Source: Chryseobacterium arthrosphaerae (GTDB lineage: Bacteria; Bacteroidota; Bacteroidia; Flavobacteriales; Weeksellaceae). Taken from it: DNA of 64,000 nucleotides. The notes beneath the pieces were generated by a model. The model was not told the DNA's origin and searched no databases. It saw only the letters and a list, made by a program, of their open reading frames with translations. Positions within the stretch are counted from its first letter, which is position 1. The number at the start of each line of letters is the position of its first letter. Both the position numbers and the translations under genes were made by a program. Shown piece by piece: positions 53,168 to 63,178 of this stretch. The DNA lies in contig NZ_MAYG01000001.1 of the NCBI RefSeq assembly GCF_001684965.1, positions 2,046,001 to 2,110,000 on the forward strand, in the 5' to 3' direction.

Positions 53168-54631
53168 ATGAAAAAAATAAAATACTTTGTAGCTGCACTT
53201 GCCATAGGCCTTATTACCAACAGCTGCGCCAGCGATCTGAATACTTTACCGGAAGGAGATATATCCGGTGAACAGCTGAATGATGATCAGTCCAAGCCTG
53301 AAAAGATATTAGGCGGAATTTACCTAGATCTCCGAAGCAACGGAGCCGGAGGAACCACTTCCCATTCCGATTTCGGGATTATGGGGATAAAAGCGGGCGC
53401 TGACCTGATGTCTAATGACGTCATCCAGTCTACCAATCAGCACCTGGGAATGTTTTATAATTATGAAGCGACCAACGCCAGTAATCTGGCTTCGGAAATC
53501 GTATGGACTACTTTTTATGCAAGAATATTCGTCATCAATAAGCTTCTTGATGATCTGCAGAATGATGGAAATGCAAAGAACAAAGCCATCAGAGGACAGT
53601 TGCTGGCACTAAGGGCTTATTCTTATTTCTATCTGGTACGATTCTATGCTCATGATTATAAAGGACATCCGTCTGATCCGGGACTTCCGCTGGTACTTAC
53701 AAGCAGTAATCCTAACCAGGGACTTCCAAGATCAACAGTGTCAGAAGTCTATGGGCAGATCACCAAAGACATTGAAGAATCTATCGGCCTGCTTGACAGC
53801 TTTGCACGACCATCGAGAGCACAGATTGACCAGAGAACGGCAAAAGCTATTGCGGCTGAGGTATTTCTGCAAACGGGGGATTATGCAAAAGCAGGTAAAT
53901 ATGCTGATGAAAGTAAACAGGGCATTGCCCTGATGACTGAAAACGAGTATACTACCACAGGATTTTCCAACATCAATAATCCTGAAGTGATATGGGGTTT
54001 CCATAATACGATTTCTACAATGAGTATCGGAAACTACTATGCTTCTTTCTTCTCAATGTTTGATAATACCAACGAGGGCTATGCCGGGGCCGCACAAATC
54101 CGGAAGCTTATAGATAAACGGCTTTATGAAGCCATTCCGGAAACAGATTACCGGAAAAAAGTATTCAATGGAAGCCAGAGTGCCCAGTACACCTTTAACG
54201 GGAAAACGAAAAATTATCCGGCCTACGTAAGCTGGAAATTTAAAGATCCCAGTCTCTTTGAAGGAGATTATATCTATATCAGGGCTTCCTCTCTGTATTA
54301 TATAGAAGCTGAAGCACTGGCAAGACAGGGACGGGAAGCCGAGGCAAGACAGGTCCTGTTTGACATCACTTCAAAAAGGGATAAAAACTATACACTATCA
54401 ACAAAAGCAGGAAACGATCTGATCAACGAAATCATCCTGCAAAAAAGGATAGAACTTTGGGGCGAAGGCTATGCATGGTTTGATATGAAACGACTGAATA
54501 CCCCACTGGAAAGAATCTACACGGGTACGAACCATACTTTCGGAAGGTTTAACCTTACCCCTGATAAATTCAGATTCCAGATACCGAATAAAGAGATTAA
54601 TAATAACCCACAAATCAAACAGAATGAGTAA
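53168..54631 (+). CDS. SusD/RagB-family outer-membrane lipoprotein
   Basis: 487 residues. Lipobox LITNSC at residues 15-20. SusD helical repeats follow: RGQLLALRAYSYFYLVRFYA (about 140-160), LPRSTVSEVYGQITKDIEES, and the C-terminal RIELWGEGYAWFDMKRLN. It caps the SusC channel and binds substrate. Nine bases separate it from SusC, so the pair is one transcript ended by a terminator. Confidence 0.95.
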   Translation: MKKIKYFVAALAIGLITNSCASDLNTLPEGDISGEQLNDDQSKPEKILGGIYLDLRSNGAGGTTSHSDFGIMGIKAGADLMSNDVIQSTNQHLGMFYNYEATNASNLASEIVWTTFYARIFVINKLLDDLQNDGNAKNKAIRGQLLALRAYSYFYLVRFYAHDYKGHPSDPGLPLVLTSSNPNQGLPRSTVSEVYGQITKDIEESIGLLDSFARPSRAQIDQRTAKAIAAEVFLQTGDYAKAGKYADESKQGIALMTENEYTTTGFSNINNPEVIWGFHNTISTMSIGNYYASFFSMFDNTNEGYAGAAQIRKLIDKRLYEAIPETDYRKKVFNGSQSAQYTFNGKTKNYPAYVSWKFKDPSLFEGDYIYIRASSLYYIEAEALARQGREAEARQVLFDITSKRDKNYTLSTKAGNDLINEIILQKRIELWGEGYAWFDMKRLNTPLERIYTGTNHTFGRFNLTPDKFRFQIPNKEINNNPQIKQNE

Positions 54632-54684
54632 ATAAACAGAACACGAGCTGAAAAGCACAGCAATTTTAATATATTTGACTGAAT

Positions 54685-54734
54685 GCTGTCTCCTATGTTT
54701 ACAAAGTAAAATGCAGGAGACAGCTTCTTTATGT
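54685..54734 (+). terminator. Terminator of the SusCD operon
   Basis: A 10-bp perfect stem GCTGTCTCCT/AGGAGACAGC (54685-54694 with 54715-54724) followed by TTCTTTATGT. Confidence 0.7.
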
Positions 54735-54788
54735 TTTCAGTACATCATCTTTTTTGATAAGGTCCTTTTACCATCAGGTATCAGTTTT

Positions 54789-56045
54789 TTAATCAAACTT
54801 AATGAACATCTGGTCAAAGTTCAAGGTCATTGTATTGAACTGACGGATGACATCCTGCCCCATATTTCCGTAAACGTTTTCTTTATTAATTTTAGATTTC
54901 AACAGGCTGATGTCTTTCAACGGGATTTCTTTTCCAAGTATATGAAAAGTATGATTCACCTTAAAGCCATCATATTCCGCCTTTCCTCCTGCTCCACCCA
55001 TACTGATTTTGGAGGGCTTATACTGCGCATCAATATTTTTTTTATTTTCCTGATAAAAAGGAGCATATAAGATGGTATGGTCAGCACCGGTATCAAAGGT
55101 AAAATGTTTACCATCCACAAAAATAAGCGGCGTAAGACCATCAATTGCCATATTGGACGGGCCGGATATTTTCGTTTCTTTTTCAGGCACTATAAAATAG
55201 TCGTCCTGGGTGAGCTGCACTTCTTTTAAAGCTTCTATTACCGGAAATCCTAAAATTCCATTGATCTGATAGCTGATTTGCGGAAAGCTGAGCGCCTGAT
55301 CTGCAAACACAAGGAAGACTGCATTTTCGACGGTAATATTCCCAAGCGTCAGTTTTTCACATACTGCGAGATCCGCTTTTACAGCAATACCGGTGATGGC
55401 ATCCACATCAATATCTGCGGGAATGATTTTCATTTTTAAACGTTTTGCCGTACTTGCCGAAACGGTAGAAATATTAGCTCCCGTATCAAAGATAAAGTTC
55501 ATGGAATCTCTCCCTGTTGTTATGGTAAGGTTTTTCAGGTTAGCAACATCCTTTTTCATTTTCACGCGGGTATTGCCGTTTCTTATTACTTTTTGCCCCG
55601 GCTGTTTTTCCAGAGCCGTCCAGATTTTCAGATTGTTTTTCAGATCGGTTCTTTCTTCTTCCGTAAGCAGATCATTATATTTTTGAAGGGTTACCAGTAC
55701 AGCATTTTTGGCTCCTGAATAATCATACTGTTTCATACAGTTGTCTTCTTTAATATGCGAAATCTTAAGCATAAGTGAATCGGGAAGCTCCGTTTTCAAC
55801 CCTGAAAGTGCAAGAATTTTCTGATTGGATTCTTCAGGTTTATTGAATGCATTGTCTAGAACCGCCTCTGTAAAATACCGGTAGTCTGCCGGTAATTTTT
55901 GCTTCATTTCCCTAAACATATCCCGTGCTTTAAAGAAATTCTTATCTTTTATCTGGCCGTATATATTTTCAAATTCCAAATGACGGTGCTGCCCAGATCC
56001 TGCAACAGACAATAACAACAGCATAAATAATGAAAGTCTTTGCAT
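54789..56045 (-). CDS. Retropepsin-like aspartic protease, exported
   Basis: 418 residues from MQRLSLFMLL; longer frames upstream lack a clean signal peptide and are unlikely. Signal peptide about 1-19. Two aspartic-protease motifs occur in one chain: FDTGANISTVS (about 185) and FDTGADHTILY (about 322), so it could form a single-chain active site like pepsin. Other conserved segments are GNITVENAVFLV and GNMGQDVIRQF. An N-terminal helical region (20-150) may be a pro-region. Function unknown; many Bacteroidota carry such proteases. Confidence 0.85.
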   Translation of the reverse strand: MQRLSLFMLLLLSVAGSGQHRHLEFENIYGQIKDKNFFKARDMFREMKQKLPADYRYFTEAVLDNAFNKPEESNQKILALSGLKTELPDSLMLKISHIKEDNCMKQYDYSGAKNAVLVTLQKYNDLLTEEERTDLKNNLKIWTALEKQPGQKVIRNGNTRVKMKKDVANLKNLTITTGRDSMNFIFDTGANISTVSASTAKRLKMKIIPADIDVDAITGIAVKADLAVCEKLTLGNITVENAVFLVFADQALSFPQISYQINGILGFPVIEALKEVQLTQDDYFIVPEKETKISGPSNMAIDGLTPLIFVDGKHFTFDTGADHTILYAPFYQENKKNIDAQYKPSKISMGGAGGKAEYDGFKVNHTFHILGKEIPLKDISLLKSKINKENVYGNMGQDVIRQFNTMTLNFDQMFIKFD

Positions 56046-56250
56046 CGTTTTTTTCTTTAACGCCGGTATTTTCAAACATTTTCTCATAGATAACGGCATT
56101 ACAGCTCCTGGATTCTTCATAGCAATAGTATGGGTATTTGAAAGTTGACAATTCAAACTGCTAATTTATTTTAAAAATGGGATCACCGCTTATTTTTCTC
56201 TTATAAATCTTATCAGTTCATCCGGAATCCCTCTAAAATAAGGTAAAACA

Positions 56251-56280
56251 AATGGCATCATTGGTTGAAGTGATGCCATT
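56251..56280 (-). terminator. Terminator after the DUF305 gene
   Basis: Perfect 10-bp stem AATGGCATCA/TGATGCCATT (56251-56260 with 56271-56280), with a T-rich tail on the minus strand. Confidence 0.7.
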
Positions 56281-56305
56281 CTATACAATTTGATAATCAA
56301 TAAAA

Positions 56306-56836
56306 TTAGTTTTTATCCTGCTTATATTTTTCGAATTCTTTAAGTTTACGCTTCATCAGTTCAATTTCATCGGCTTGTGTTTCAAGGATATTCTTTTTCA
56401 GCCTGATCAGGTCCGGGTCATTAAGTTTTGCTTTTTCAGACATCAGTAACGCTGCGGCATGATGCGGGATCATTCCTTTTACAAACTGCCTGTCGCCAAT
56501 ATTGATCTGCTCCCGGATTCCCAACCATGAAAATACACCAAGAATAACTGCTATTACACCAATGATCCGGTTTATCTTCGGATGGGTATACATTCTTCTC
56601 ATCATCCATAATTCGATCAGCATCATTACGGAAACCATCAGCAGCGTCATATACAGGTTATTCAGATTCGGAATAAGATTCTCAAAACCGTCAATCATAG
56701 CAAACATAATGAAATACATTGCAACAAACATCACCACAGCCATGAGGGCAAAGCGCCAATACATGGAATATGCTGAATGCCTCTCTTCATTTCCCGAAGA
56801 ATGATCCATCTCTGTATGTTGCCGGCTTTTCATCAT
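56306..56836 (-). CDS. DUF305-domain membrane protein
   Basis: 176 residues. Three hydrophobic helices (about 30-50, 58-76, 88-105), then a DUF305 domain with FVKGMIPHHAAALLMSEKA (about 118-136), whose M-x2-HH-x2-A pattern is the family signature. DUF305 proteins often accompany metal-resistance genes; the His pair may bind metal. The N-terminus is His/Met/Glu-rich. No metal transporter lies adjacent. Confidence 0.88.
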   Translation of the reverse strand: MMKSRQHTEMDHSSGNEERHSAYSMYWRFALMAVVMFVAMYFIMFAMIDGFENLIPNLNNLYMTLLMVSVMMLIELWMMRRMYTHPKINRIIGVIAVILGVFSWLGIREQINIGDRQFVKGMIPHHAAALLMSEKAKLNDPDLIRLKKNILETQADEIELMKRKLKEFEKYKQDKN

Positions 56837-56970
56837 AATAAACTGATCATGTCAGACTGATCCCGGACACGTATCCAGAACGCTGATCTTCAGGTATAAA
56901 AATACAGCTATTTATCGAAATGGTTTATGCGTCTGGTCATAACCGCCAATTTAAAAACGTTAACTTTTCC

Positions 56971-57936
56971 TCAGTTCTGTCTTTGATCCTGATAAAATTT
57001 TGGTTTGATTTTTTTAATGATCAAATCCTGCAGTTTTTCGGGTTCGGTGTTGAAAATGGTATGACCTGATTTTTTGAACCAAAAAAGCTTTTTATTCTTA
57101 GCTTTTACAGACTGATAATATTGTTCGGCAATGGTATAATAAGACTGATTATCTCCGCTTCCGATGAAAAAATAAACGGGACATTGTATCTCAGGAACGG
57201 TACTGAATAAATTTGTTTTTGCATTCTCTTTCCAGACCGGAAACCAGGTATCCATCCATTTATAATAGATTTTCCTGAAATCTTCGGTTCCTGCACCTTC
57301 TACTCCGTTGTGAATGAAGAGCCATTTCTGAGCCAGAAAAAAATCATCCTTATTACGCAACGGTATTTTTATGCTTTCCAATTCCCTGATCGCATCATTG
57401 TTTTCTGTTTTTGCTGCCCATTTTTTAAGGGAGTTCACTGATAAAAGAGCACTCTTATCAGCATCGATCACCGGACTGACAGGAATATAGGCATACAGCA
57501 GCTCAGGATGTTTTACCGCTATATCAAATCCCATGACGGAACCCCAGGAATGAGAGAGTAGGAATATTTTCTTCTGCCGGAATTTTTCTATCAGATAGCT
57601 GACGACTTCCAGGGCATCTTTTTTAAGTAAATCAGGGCTAAGATCACTGGATGAGTTGTTGAGTTCCTCTGTTTTCGGGGTCCCCCTCTGATCCCAGTTG
57701 ACCACTACAAATTCTTTCTTCAGCTTATCTGTAAAACCGTCAGACATCGCTGTCAGTGATTTACCAGGTCCTCCATGCAGGATCAAAAGAACAGGATTTT
57801 CCTTATTATCCCCTTTTATACTGATCAACTGTCTGATCCCACCAATCCGGACAATCTCCGCAGTATCAATTTTTGTCTGGGCCGGACTCATAAAGCAGAT
57901 CAAACAAAGGACAGAAAGCAGGAAATTAGTTTTCAT
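56971..57936 (-). CDS. Exported alpha/beta hydrolase, proline iminopeptidase-like
   Basis: 321 residues with a signal peptide (about 1-19). Oxyanion motif LLILHGGPGKS (about 46-56), DQRGTPKTE, and nucleophile elbow LSHSWGSVMG (G/S-x-S-x-G form, Ser about 130) match the proline iminopeptidase/S33 group; the late SGHTIF gives the catalytic His. It may trim N-terminal prolines from peptides or hydrolyse esters. Confidence 0.85.
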   Translation of the reverse strand: MKTNFLLSVLCLICFMSPAQTKIDTAEIVRIGGIRQLISIKGDNKENPVLLILHGGPGKSLTAMSDGFTDKLKKEFVVVNWDQRGTPKTEELNNSSSDLSPDLLKKDALEVVSYLIEKFRQKKIFLLSHSWGSVMGFDIAVKHPELLYAYIPVSPVIDADKSALLSVNSLKKWAAKTENNDAIRELESIKIPLRNKDDFFLAQKWLFIHNGVEGAGTEDFRKIYYKWMDTWFPVWKENAKTNLFSTVPEIQCPVYFFIGSGDNQSYYTIAEQYYQSVKAKNKKLFWFKKSGHTIFNTEPEKLQDLIIKKIKPKFYQDQRQN

Positions 57937-58087
57937 TCAATTTTAATTTTTAGTACACATCCGGAATCTTACACCGTAATCAATAACAGGATATTGTTTT
58001 TCACCTTCAATATAGGAAAATACCCTACACCATGGATTATAAAAACAAAAATCATTTCTTTTCAATTTTCAGTATAAAGAAATACAT

Positions 58088-58095
58088 ATATTTGA
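58088..58095 (+). promoter_or_regulatory. Possible -7 box of the beta-lactamase genes
   Basis: TATATTTG matches TAnnTTTG, 35 bases before the beta-lactamase start. No clear -33 TTG at the expected distance. Confidence 0.45.
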
Positions 58096-58130
58096 GGCAA
58101 TAAAAAATTCATAAAATAACCTTGTAAAAA

Positions 58131-59021
58131 ATGAAGAAGGAATCCATTTTCACAGTATTATTACTGTTTTTAAGCATATCACTTTTTTCACAGCAGAAAA
58201 CAGTTCCGGATTTAACCCAACAGCTTACAACCCTTATTGCCGGGAAAAAAGCTGATGTAGGGGTTTCCATTATTGCGCCTTATAAAAGAGAAATTATCCA
58301 GATCAATGGCAACCGCCTCTACCCTATGCTCAGTACGGTAAAATTTCCTATTGCCCTTACCATTCTCCATAAGGTTGAAAAAGGAGAATTATCTTTACAG
58401 CAAAAACTTTTCATCAAGAAAGAAGAACTCTTAGAAGATACATGGAGTCCTTTCAAAAAGGAATATCCTGAAGGAAATATTGAGATCAGCCTTGAAGACG
58501 CTATAAAATGGATGGTTTCCTACAGTGACAATAACCTGACCGACATCCTGCTGAGGTTAATCGGCGGCCCGGAACCTGTGCAGAAGTTCATCAACAGCAA
58601 AAATTTTATCATTAAAAACAATGAAGAAGACATGCATAAAGACTGGCAGTCTCAGTTCATTAATACAATCACTCCCAATGAAGCTACCAGGCTGCTTGAG
58701 AAATTCTACAATGGAAAGTTCCTGAATAAAAAGCATACCCAATGGCTTTATATGGCCATGATAAATAATGCTTCCGGGGCAAAAAGGATCAAAGGAAATC
58801 TTCCGAAAACCGTGAAAGTAGCCCACCGTACAGGCACTTCGTTCACCAACAAAGAAGGTATGACAGGCGCTGTAAATGATTTTGGAATTATAGAACTTTC
58901 AGACAAGGAAAGAATATACATCGCCGTTTTTGTGCATGATACCTACGAAACATTTGAAAACGCAGAGGCCATTATTGCCGATATTGCCAAAGCAACCTAT
59001 GACTACTATCACAAAAAATAA
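58131..59021 (+). CDS. bla: Class A beta-lactamase, subclass A2-like
   Basis: 296 residues with a signal peptide (about 1-20, ending SLFSQ). Active-site motifs: S68-T-V-K71, S132-D-N, Glu in the omega-like segment NEEDMHKDW (about 165-166), and HRTGT at 232-236, where Arg takes the place of the usual Lys in K-T-G. The long spacing and motif forms fit the Bacteroidota A2 group (CIA, CGA, PER, CfxA-like). It should hydrolyse penicillins and probably cephalosporins; the spectrum is not readable. Three bases before the next gene. Confidence 0.93.
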   Translation: MKKESIFTVLLLFLSISLFSQQKTVPDLTQQLTTLIAGKKADVGVSIIAPYKREIIQINGNRLYPMLSTVKFPIALTILHKVEKGELSLQQKLFIKKEELLEDTWSPFKKEYPEGNIEISLEDAIKWMVSYSDNNLTDILLRLIGGPEPVQKFINSKNFIIKNNEEDMHKDWQSQFINTITPNEATRLLEKFYNGKFLNKKHTQWLYMAMINNASGAKRIKGNLPKTVKVAHRTGTSFTNKEGMTGAVNDFGIIELSDKERIYIAVFVHDTYETFENAEAIIADIAKATYDYYHKK

Positions 59022-59024
59022 ACA

Positions 59025-60062
59025 ATGACCCAAATAAAACCGTTCATCACCTTTGCACTTGCTACAATTCTGTCTGCCAGTACCCATGCTCAGAAAAAAA
59101 ACAGCTATATCCATAAGATTGACAGTATCATAACAGCTTCTTCCCCACTCACATTCAACGGGGTGGTTCTGGTTTCGCAAAAGGGAAAAATAAAGTATCT
59201 TAAATCTAACGGCTATAAGGATTTTGATAAAAAAATTCCTTTGAAAACAGATGACCAGTTTGAAATCATGTCCAATACCAAACAGGTGACTGCCGTTTTG
59301 ATCCTGCAGGCCGCTGAACAGGGAAAACTTAATCTTCAGACTCCCATCAAAAAATATCTGCCTTCTCTGACACAATCATGGGCTGATTCGGTAACGATAC
59401 ACCATCTGCTGAACCATACCCATGGCATTACTGACGTAGAAAAACCTGCCGCTTTCAAAGCGGGATCACAGTTTAAATATGGAAATCTTTCCTATATGCT
59501 TTTAGGGAAAATCCTTAAAAACACAACCGGAAAGACCTTTATACAACTGGCTGATTCTCTTTTCAAAAAACTGAAAATGGAGAAAACATTTGTTTATAAT
59601 ACAAGAGATAATCAATCATTAGTACCGGGCTACAGAAGCGAAAATAATCAGTTTGAAAAGGTAAAAGAGTCATTTCTGAATGATGATATTGCTCCCGCTG
59701 CAGGCGTAGTTTCTACAGTACAGGATCTTGCCAGGTGGGATCAGGCATTGTTTAAAGGGCAGCTATTGTCCCCGGAATTCAAAAAACTGATGCTCACTCC
59801 TTCCACCACTTCCCAGCACAATGTTTTTGGAAAAGAAAGTATGGGATTTGGCTATAATGTCAGGATCATAAAAGAAGCCGGGCTGGAATATTTCGGCGTA
59901 ACCGGTCTTGGAGACGGCTTTACCTGCCTCAATGTATACTTTCCTTCTACAGATACAACTTTAGTCATCCTGGAGAATCAGATGCCGGAAAGGAGTGAAA
60001 ACTGGAGCTTCCAGGAAGCAGCCATCAAAAATGTTGTACTGAAAAGTATGACTTTACCCTAG
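59025..60062 (+). CDS. Serine hydrolase of the beta-lactamase (class C/PBP) family
   Basis: 345 residues with a signal peptide (about 1-22). Motifs S83-N-T-K86 (S-x-x-K), Y152-G-N (Y-x-N) and a late VTGLGDGF correspond to the class C beta-lactamase/D-Ala-D-Ala carboxypeptidase fold. Most relatives are esterases or peptidases rather than drug-degrading enzymes. It follows the class A gene by three bases, so the two form an operon. Confidence 0.9.
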   Translation: MTQIKPFITFALATILSASTHAQKKNSYIHKIDSIITASSPLTFNGVVLVSQKGKIKYLKSNGYKDFDKKIPLKTDDQFEIMSNTKQVTAVLILQAAEQGKLNLQTPIKKYLPSLTQSWADSVTIHHLLNHTHGITDVEKPAAFKAGSQFKYGNLSYMLLGKILKNTTGKTFIQLADSLFKKLKMEKTFVYNTRDNQSLVPGYRSENNQFEKVKESFLNDDIAPAAGVVSTVQDLARWDQALFKGQLLSPEFKKLMLTPSTTSQHNVFGKESMGFGYNVRIIKEAGLEYFGVTGLGDGFTCLNVYFPSTDTTLVILENQMPERSENWSFQEAAIKNVVLKSMTLP

Positions 60063-60115
60063 TATTCATCCCGGAAGTGAAAGGGTAAGAGATCCTGAAA
60101 TCTCCGTCGAAGAGC

Positions 60116-61240
60116 TCAATCAGGTTTCTCTTTACCTTTTAAAATACGGGTTTTAATTCCGGAAAAAGGTTTTTCAATTAGGATCCTGTATAATACCGCT
60201 GCTGTAATACAAGCCAGCAAACACAAAATCAGGCATGTATTATCTGCTGTCTGAACAGTAAATTTATCCAGTGCCACCTGTGTCATATGAATAATCCCTT
60301 TGTGGGAAAGATAAATGGCATAAGATAAAGCAGCCAGCTGCGCTGTGATATAAGACTTTGACCGGTACAGGAAGCAGGATTCTGAAACAGCAGAGAGCAC
60401 AATAAGACCATAGCTTAAGGCTACCAGTGTAAATCCGAATATTGAAGCTCTTTCTGATGTCTGCTCATTACAAACCCACAATGAAACACCCAGCAGGATC
60501 AGTCCTGAGATAAAAATCAGATTTCCGTGATGATGAACCTTTCTTTTAAACCCTGAAGAGTACTGCATCAGATAGCCGATCAGAACTCCCATGCCAAGCC
60601 CGTCTAACCTTGTATGGGTAGGATAATAGATTTTCATATACCATAACCGCCAGAAGTCCAGGGAATCAGGCTGTACAGGGATGATATATTGGTTCCACAT
60701 GACAATCCTTACCATCAAAGAAAAAGTGATTACACCAATGAGCAGTACAGGCAGATATTTAAAAAGTCTGGTTTTCGCCAAAATAAGGAGCAACAGAGGA
60801 AGGAAAAGATAAAACTGCTCTTCAATACACAGCGACCAGGCATGCGAAAAGGTACCGCGATCAATAACGTCCAGCCCGTAGTTCTGGGTAAAAGTCACAA
60901 ATTTCCATAGTGGGGATAAAGCTTCCCGCTCCCTGAAAAAAGGAAATGCAAAATACAGGAAAAGTGTAAAAAAATAGGCCGGGATGATCCGGAAGAACCG
61001 TTTGATATAAAAGATCTTTAAGCTAAAACGTCCCTTCCTTTCAATCTCTTTAAACAACTGGCCCGAGATCAGGAAACCGCTTAATACAAAAAACAGATCC
61101 ACGCCCGTCCATCCGAATCTTCCGATATCATCGATCCATTGAGGATGCTTAAAAGCCCGGTAATGATACATTAATACGAGTATAATGGCTGCGGCTCTCA
61201 GATGATCCAAACCATACCACCTTTCCTGATGTTTTTCCAT
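60116..61240 (-). CDS. Membrane acyltransferase, family 3 (OafA/YrhL)
   Basis: 374 residues with about ten membrane helices. Family signatures: YGLDHLRAAAIILVLMYHY (about 8-27, with the catalytic-type His), GVDLFFVLSGFLISGQLF (about 46-63), and AWSLCIEEQFYLFLPLLL (about 132-149). Such enzymes add acetyl or succinyl groups to surface or secreted sugars. Alone on its strand; partners not visible. Confidence 0.92.
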   Translation of the reverse strand: MEKHQERWYGLDHLRAAAIILVLMYHYRAFKHPQWIDDIGRFGWTGVDLFFVLSGFLISGQLFKEIERKGRFSLKIFYIKRFFRIIPAYFFTLFLYFAFPFFREREALSPLWKFVTFTQNYGLDVIDRGTFSHAWSLCIEEQFYLFLPLLLLILAKTRLFKYLPVLLIGVITFSLMVRIVMWNQYIIPVQPDSLDFWRLWYMKIYYPTHTRLDGLGMGVLIGYLMQYSSGFKRKVHHHGNLIFISGLILLGVSLWVCNEQTSERASIFGFTLVALSYGLIVLSAVSESCFLYRSKSYITAQLAALSYAIYLSHKGIIHMTQVALDKFTVQTADNTCLILCLLACITAAVLYRILIEKPFSGIKTRILKGKEKPD

Positions 61241-61428
61241 TTATTTTTTTTCAGCAAATATGAATCAATCCCTGAATGCTTTTAAATAGATTGTCCGGAA
61301 AACACATCAACTGCTATGAACGGTACAATAAGCTGTCTACATCTTTAGCTGTGCTGTTTGCAGGATTTTTTTAACCGTTTACACCAATTTCGCCGGTTGT
61401 TGCCTAAGTTTTTATATTTTTGATCCTG

Positions 61429-62490
61429 ATGAACGCCCAGCCAGAAATTCATATCAGACAGAATATCTATTTTCAGTTGCTTTTCTGGATTGCCTTATTG
61501 GTATTCGGAATAGCGAGAACTTATGGGGAATATGACGGAGTTATTGTCAGGGAAATGGTGATCTACAATCTATGCCACTGGATTTTCCAGATCATCGGGG
61601 CCAATTTTATATATTATATTCTGGTCCGTTATCTTTTTGACCGGAAAAAATATGTAGCGTTTTCAACAGGTCTTATCATCAGTCTTTATATTATTTCGGT
61701 GATCAACAGGATCTTTATTGTTTATCTTGCCGAACCTTTTTTCACAAACCTGCCTAAAGACAGTTTCATCAGTATTTTCACAGATTTCAAATATCTTATA
61801 TTCCATTATACTTTTCCCATTATCAGCGGAACTTTTATATTCGTTTCAGTGATGTTTATGATGCGTTACAAAGATGAAAAACAACGCACAGCCAGCTTAC
61901 AGAAAGAAAAGGCAGAACTTGAGCTGCAATCCCTGAAGGCACAGCTTCACCCCCATTTTCTTTTCAATACGCTGAATAACATCTATTCTCTTTCTGTGAG
62001 CCGGTCTGAGAAAACCTCCCAATCCATCAGCCAGCTTTCTGATATCCTGGATTATATTTTATACAAAGGCCAGAAAAAATGGGTTTCTGTTTCTGATGAA
62101 ATGGCTATTATAAAACAGTATATCACTCTGGAAAGCCTTCGCTATCATGACAGCAGGCTCAGGCTTAGCCAACATATCTCCCTGAATTCTGCCAATACGA
62201 TACCGCCGTTGCTGTATCTTACTTTGGTTGAAAATGCTTTCAAACATGGTGCAGGGAAAAGTTCAGCCCCTACAGAAATAAGAATCGAAGTGGAAACCAA
62301 TACCCAACAATCTGTTTTTATAATTGAAAATACCTGTACAGACAGCCACAACAACAATGAAAGAGGAATTGGTCTCCAGAATATCAGGCGGCAGCTGCAA
62401 CATCATTACCAGGAAAATTTTGTTTTCAGAATTTCCAGGGAAAATAATAATTTTAAAGTTGAAATAATTACCCCTTCACACTATGATTAA
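61429..62490 (+). CDS. LytS/YehU-type sensor histidine kinase
   Basis: 353 residues from ATG (a TTG three codons upstream is less likely). Four to five membrane helices occupy residues 15-145. A short coiled coil leads to the His_kinase domain with LHPHFLFNTLNNIYSLS (about 173-189), then an ATPase region with LVENAFKHG and GIGLQNIRRQL. No extracellular sensor domain is seen, so the membrane helices themselves may sense. Overlaps the regulator gene by eight bases, which shows coupled expression. Confidence 0.93.
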   Translation: MNAQPEIHIRQNIYFQLLFWIALLVFGIARTYGEYDGVIVREMVIYNLCHWIFQIIGANFIYYILVRYLFDRKKYVAFSTGLIISLYIISVINRIFIVYLAEPFFTNLPKDSFISIFTDFKYLIFHYTFPIISGTFIFVSVMFMMRYKDEKQRTASLQKEKAELELQSLKAQLHPHFLFNTLNNIYSLSVSRSEKTSQSISQLSDILDYILYKGQKKWVSVSDEMAIIKQYITLESLRYHDSRLRLSQHISLNSANTIPPLLYLTLVENAFKHGAGKSSAPTEIRIEVETNTQQSVFIIENTCTDSHNNNERGIGLQNIRRQLQHHYQENFVFRISRENNNFKVEIITPSHYD

Positions 62491-63178
62491 GTGCATCATT
62501 GTAGACGACGAACCTTTAGCTGCCACATTATTGGAAAATCATATTTCCAGGATTGATGATCTGAAACTGATCGGGAAAGCTGCAGATGCGCTGGAAGCCT
62601 ATAAAATACTTCAGAATCAATCCGTAGATCTTATGTTTCTTGATATTCAGATGCCCCATCTGAACGGGATTGATTTTCTTAAATCATTATCTCAAAAGCC
62701 GAAAACCATTTTTACCACCGCCTATCGTGATTTTGCTATCGAAGGTTTTGAGCTGGAAGCTGTGGATTATCTTCTGAAACCTGTTACTTTTGAACGCTTT
62801 TTCAGGTCTGTAGAGCGCATTCTCAGAAACACAACAGGAACTCAGGAAGAATTCATGATCGTCAGAAATGAAGGGCTGCACAGAAAGTTGCCTCTTTCCG
62901 ATATTATTTATTTTGAAAGCCAGGGTAATGATGTCAAAATTGTTCTGGCCAATCAGGAAAACAGTATTTCTAAAACCAAAATAACAGATCTTGAAACGGC
63001 ACTATCCGGGAAAGGTTTTGTTAGGGTTCACAGGTCTTTTATCATCAACATGCAATTTGTGACGGCATTCAGTCATCATGAAGTGATGCTGGGCATTCAC
63101 CAGATCCCTGTCGGAAGAAGTTATAAACAAGAATATGATTCTTTTACCGCTTCCCTTTTAAAGAATCGTCTGCTATGA
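62483..63178 (+). CDS. LytTR-family response regulator
   Basis: 231 residues. Receiver domain with Asp8/Asp9, phosphoacceptor Asp54 (MFLDIQMPHL), Thr in FTTAY and Lys in LLKPVTF. C-terminal LytTR DNA-binding domain: KLPLSDIIYFESQGNDVKIVL, LSGKGFVRVHRSFIINMQFV, and IPVGRSYK. It pairs with the overlapping sensor kinase. Target genes are unknown. Confidence 0.95.
   Translation: MIKCIIVDDEPLAATLLENHISRIDDLKLIGKAADALEAYKILQNQSVDLMFLDIQMPHLNGIDFLKSLSQKPKTIFTTAYRDFAIEGFELEAVDYLLKPVTFERFFRSVERILRNTTGTQEEFMIVRNEGLHRKLPLSDIIYFESQGNDVKIVLANQENSISKTKITDLETALSGKGFVRVHRSFIINMQFVTAFSHHEVMLGIHQIPVGRSYKQEYDSFTASLLKNRLL

Noticed and set aside
50204..54631. Polysaccharide utilisation locus
   Set aside because: The SusC/SusD pair has no glycoside hydrolase, sulfatase or sensor next to it.
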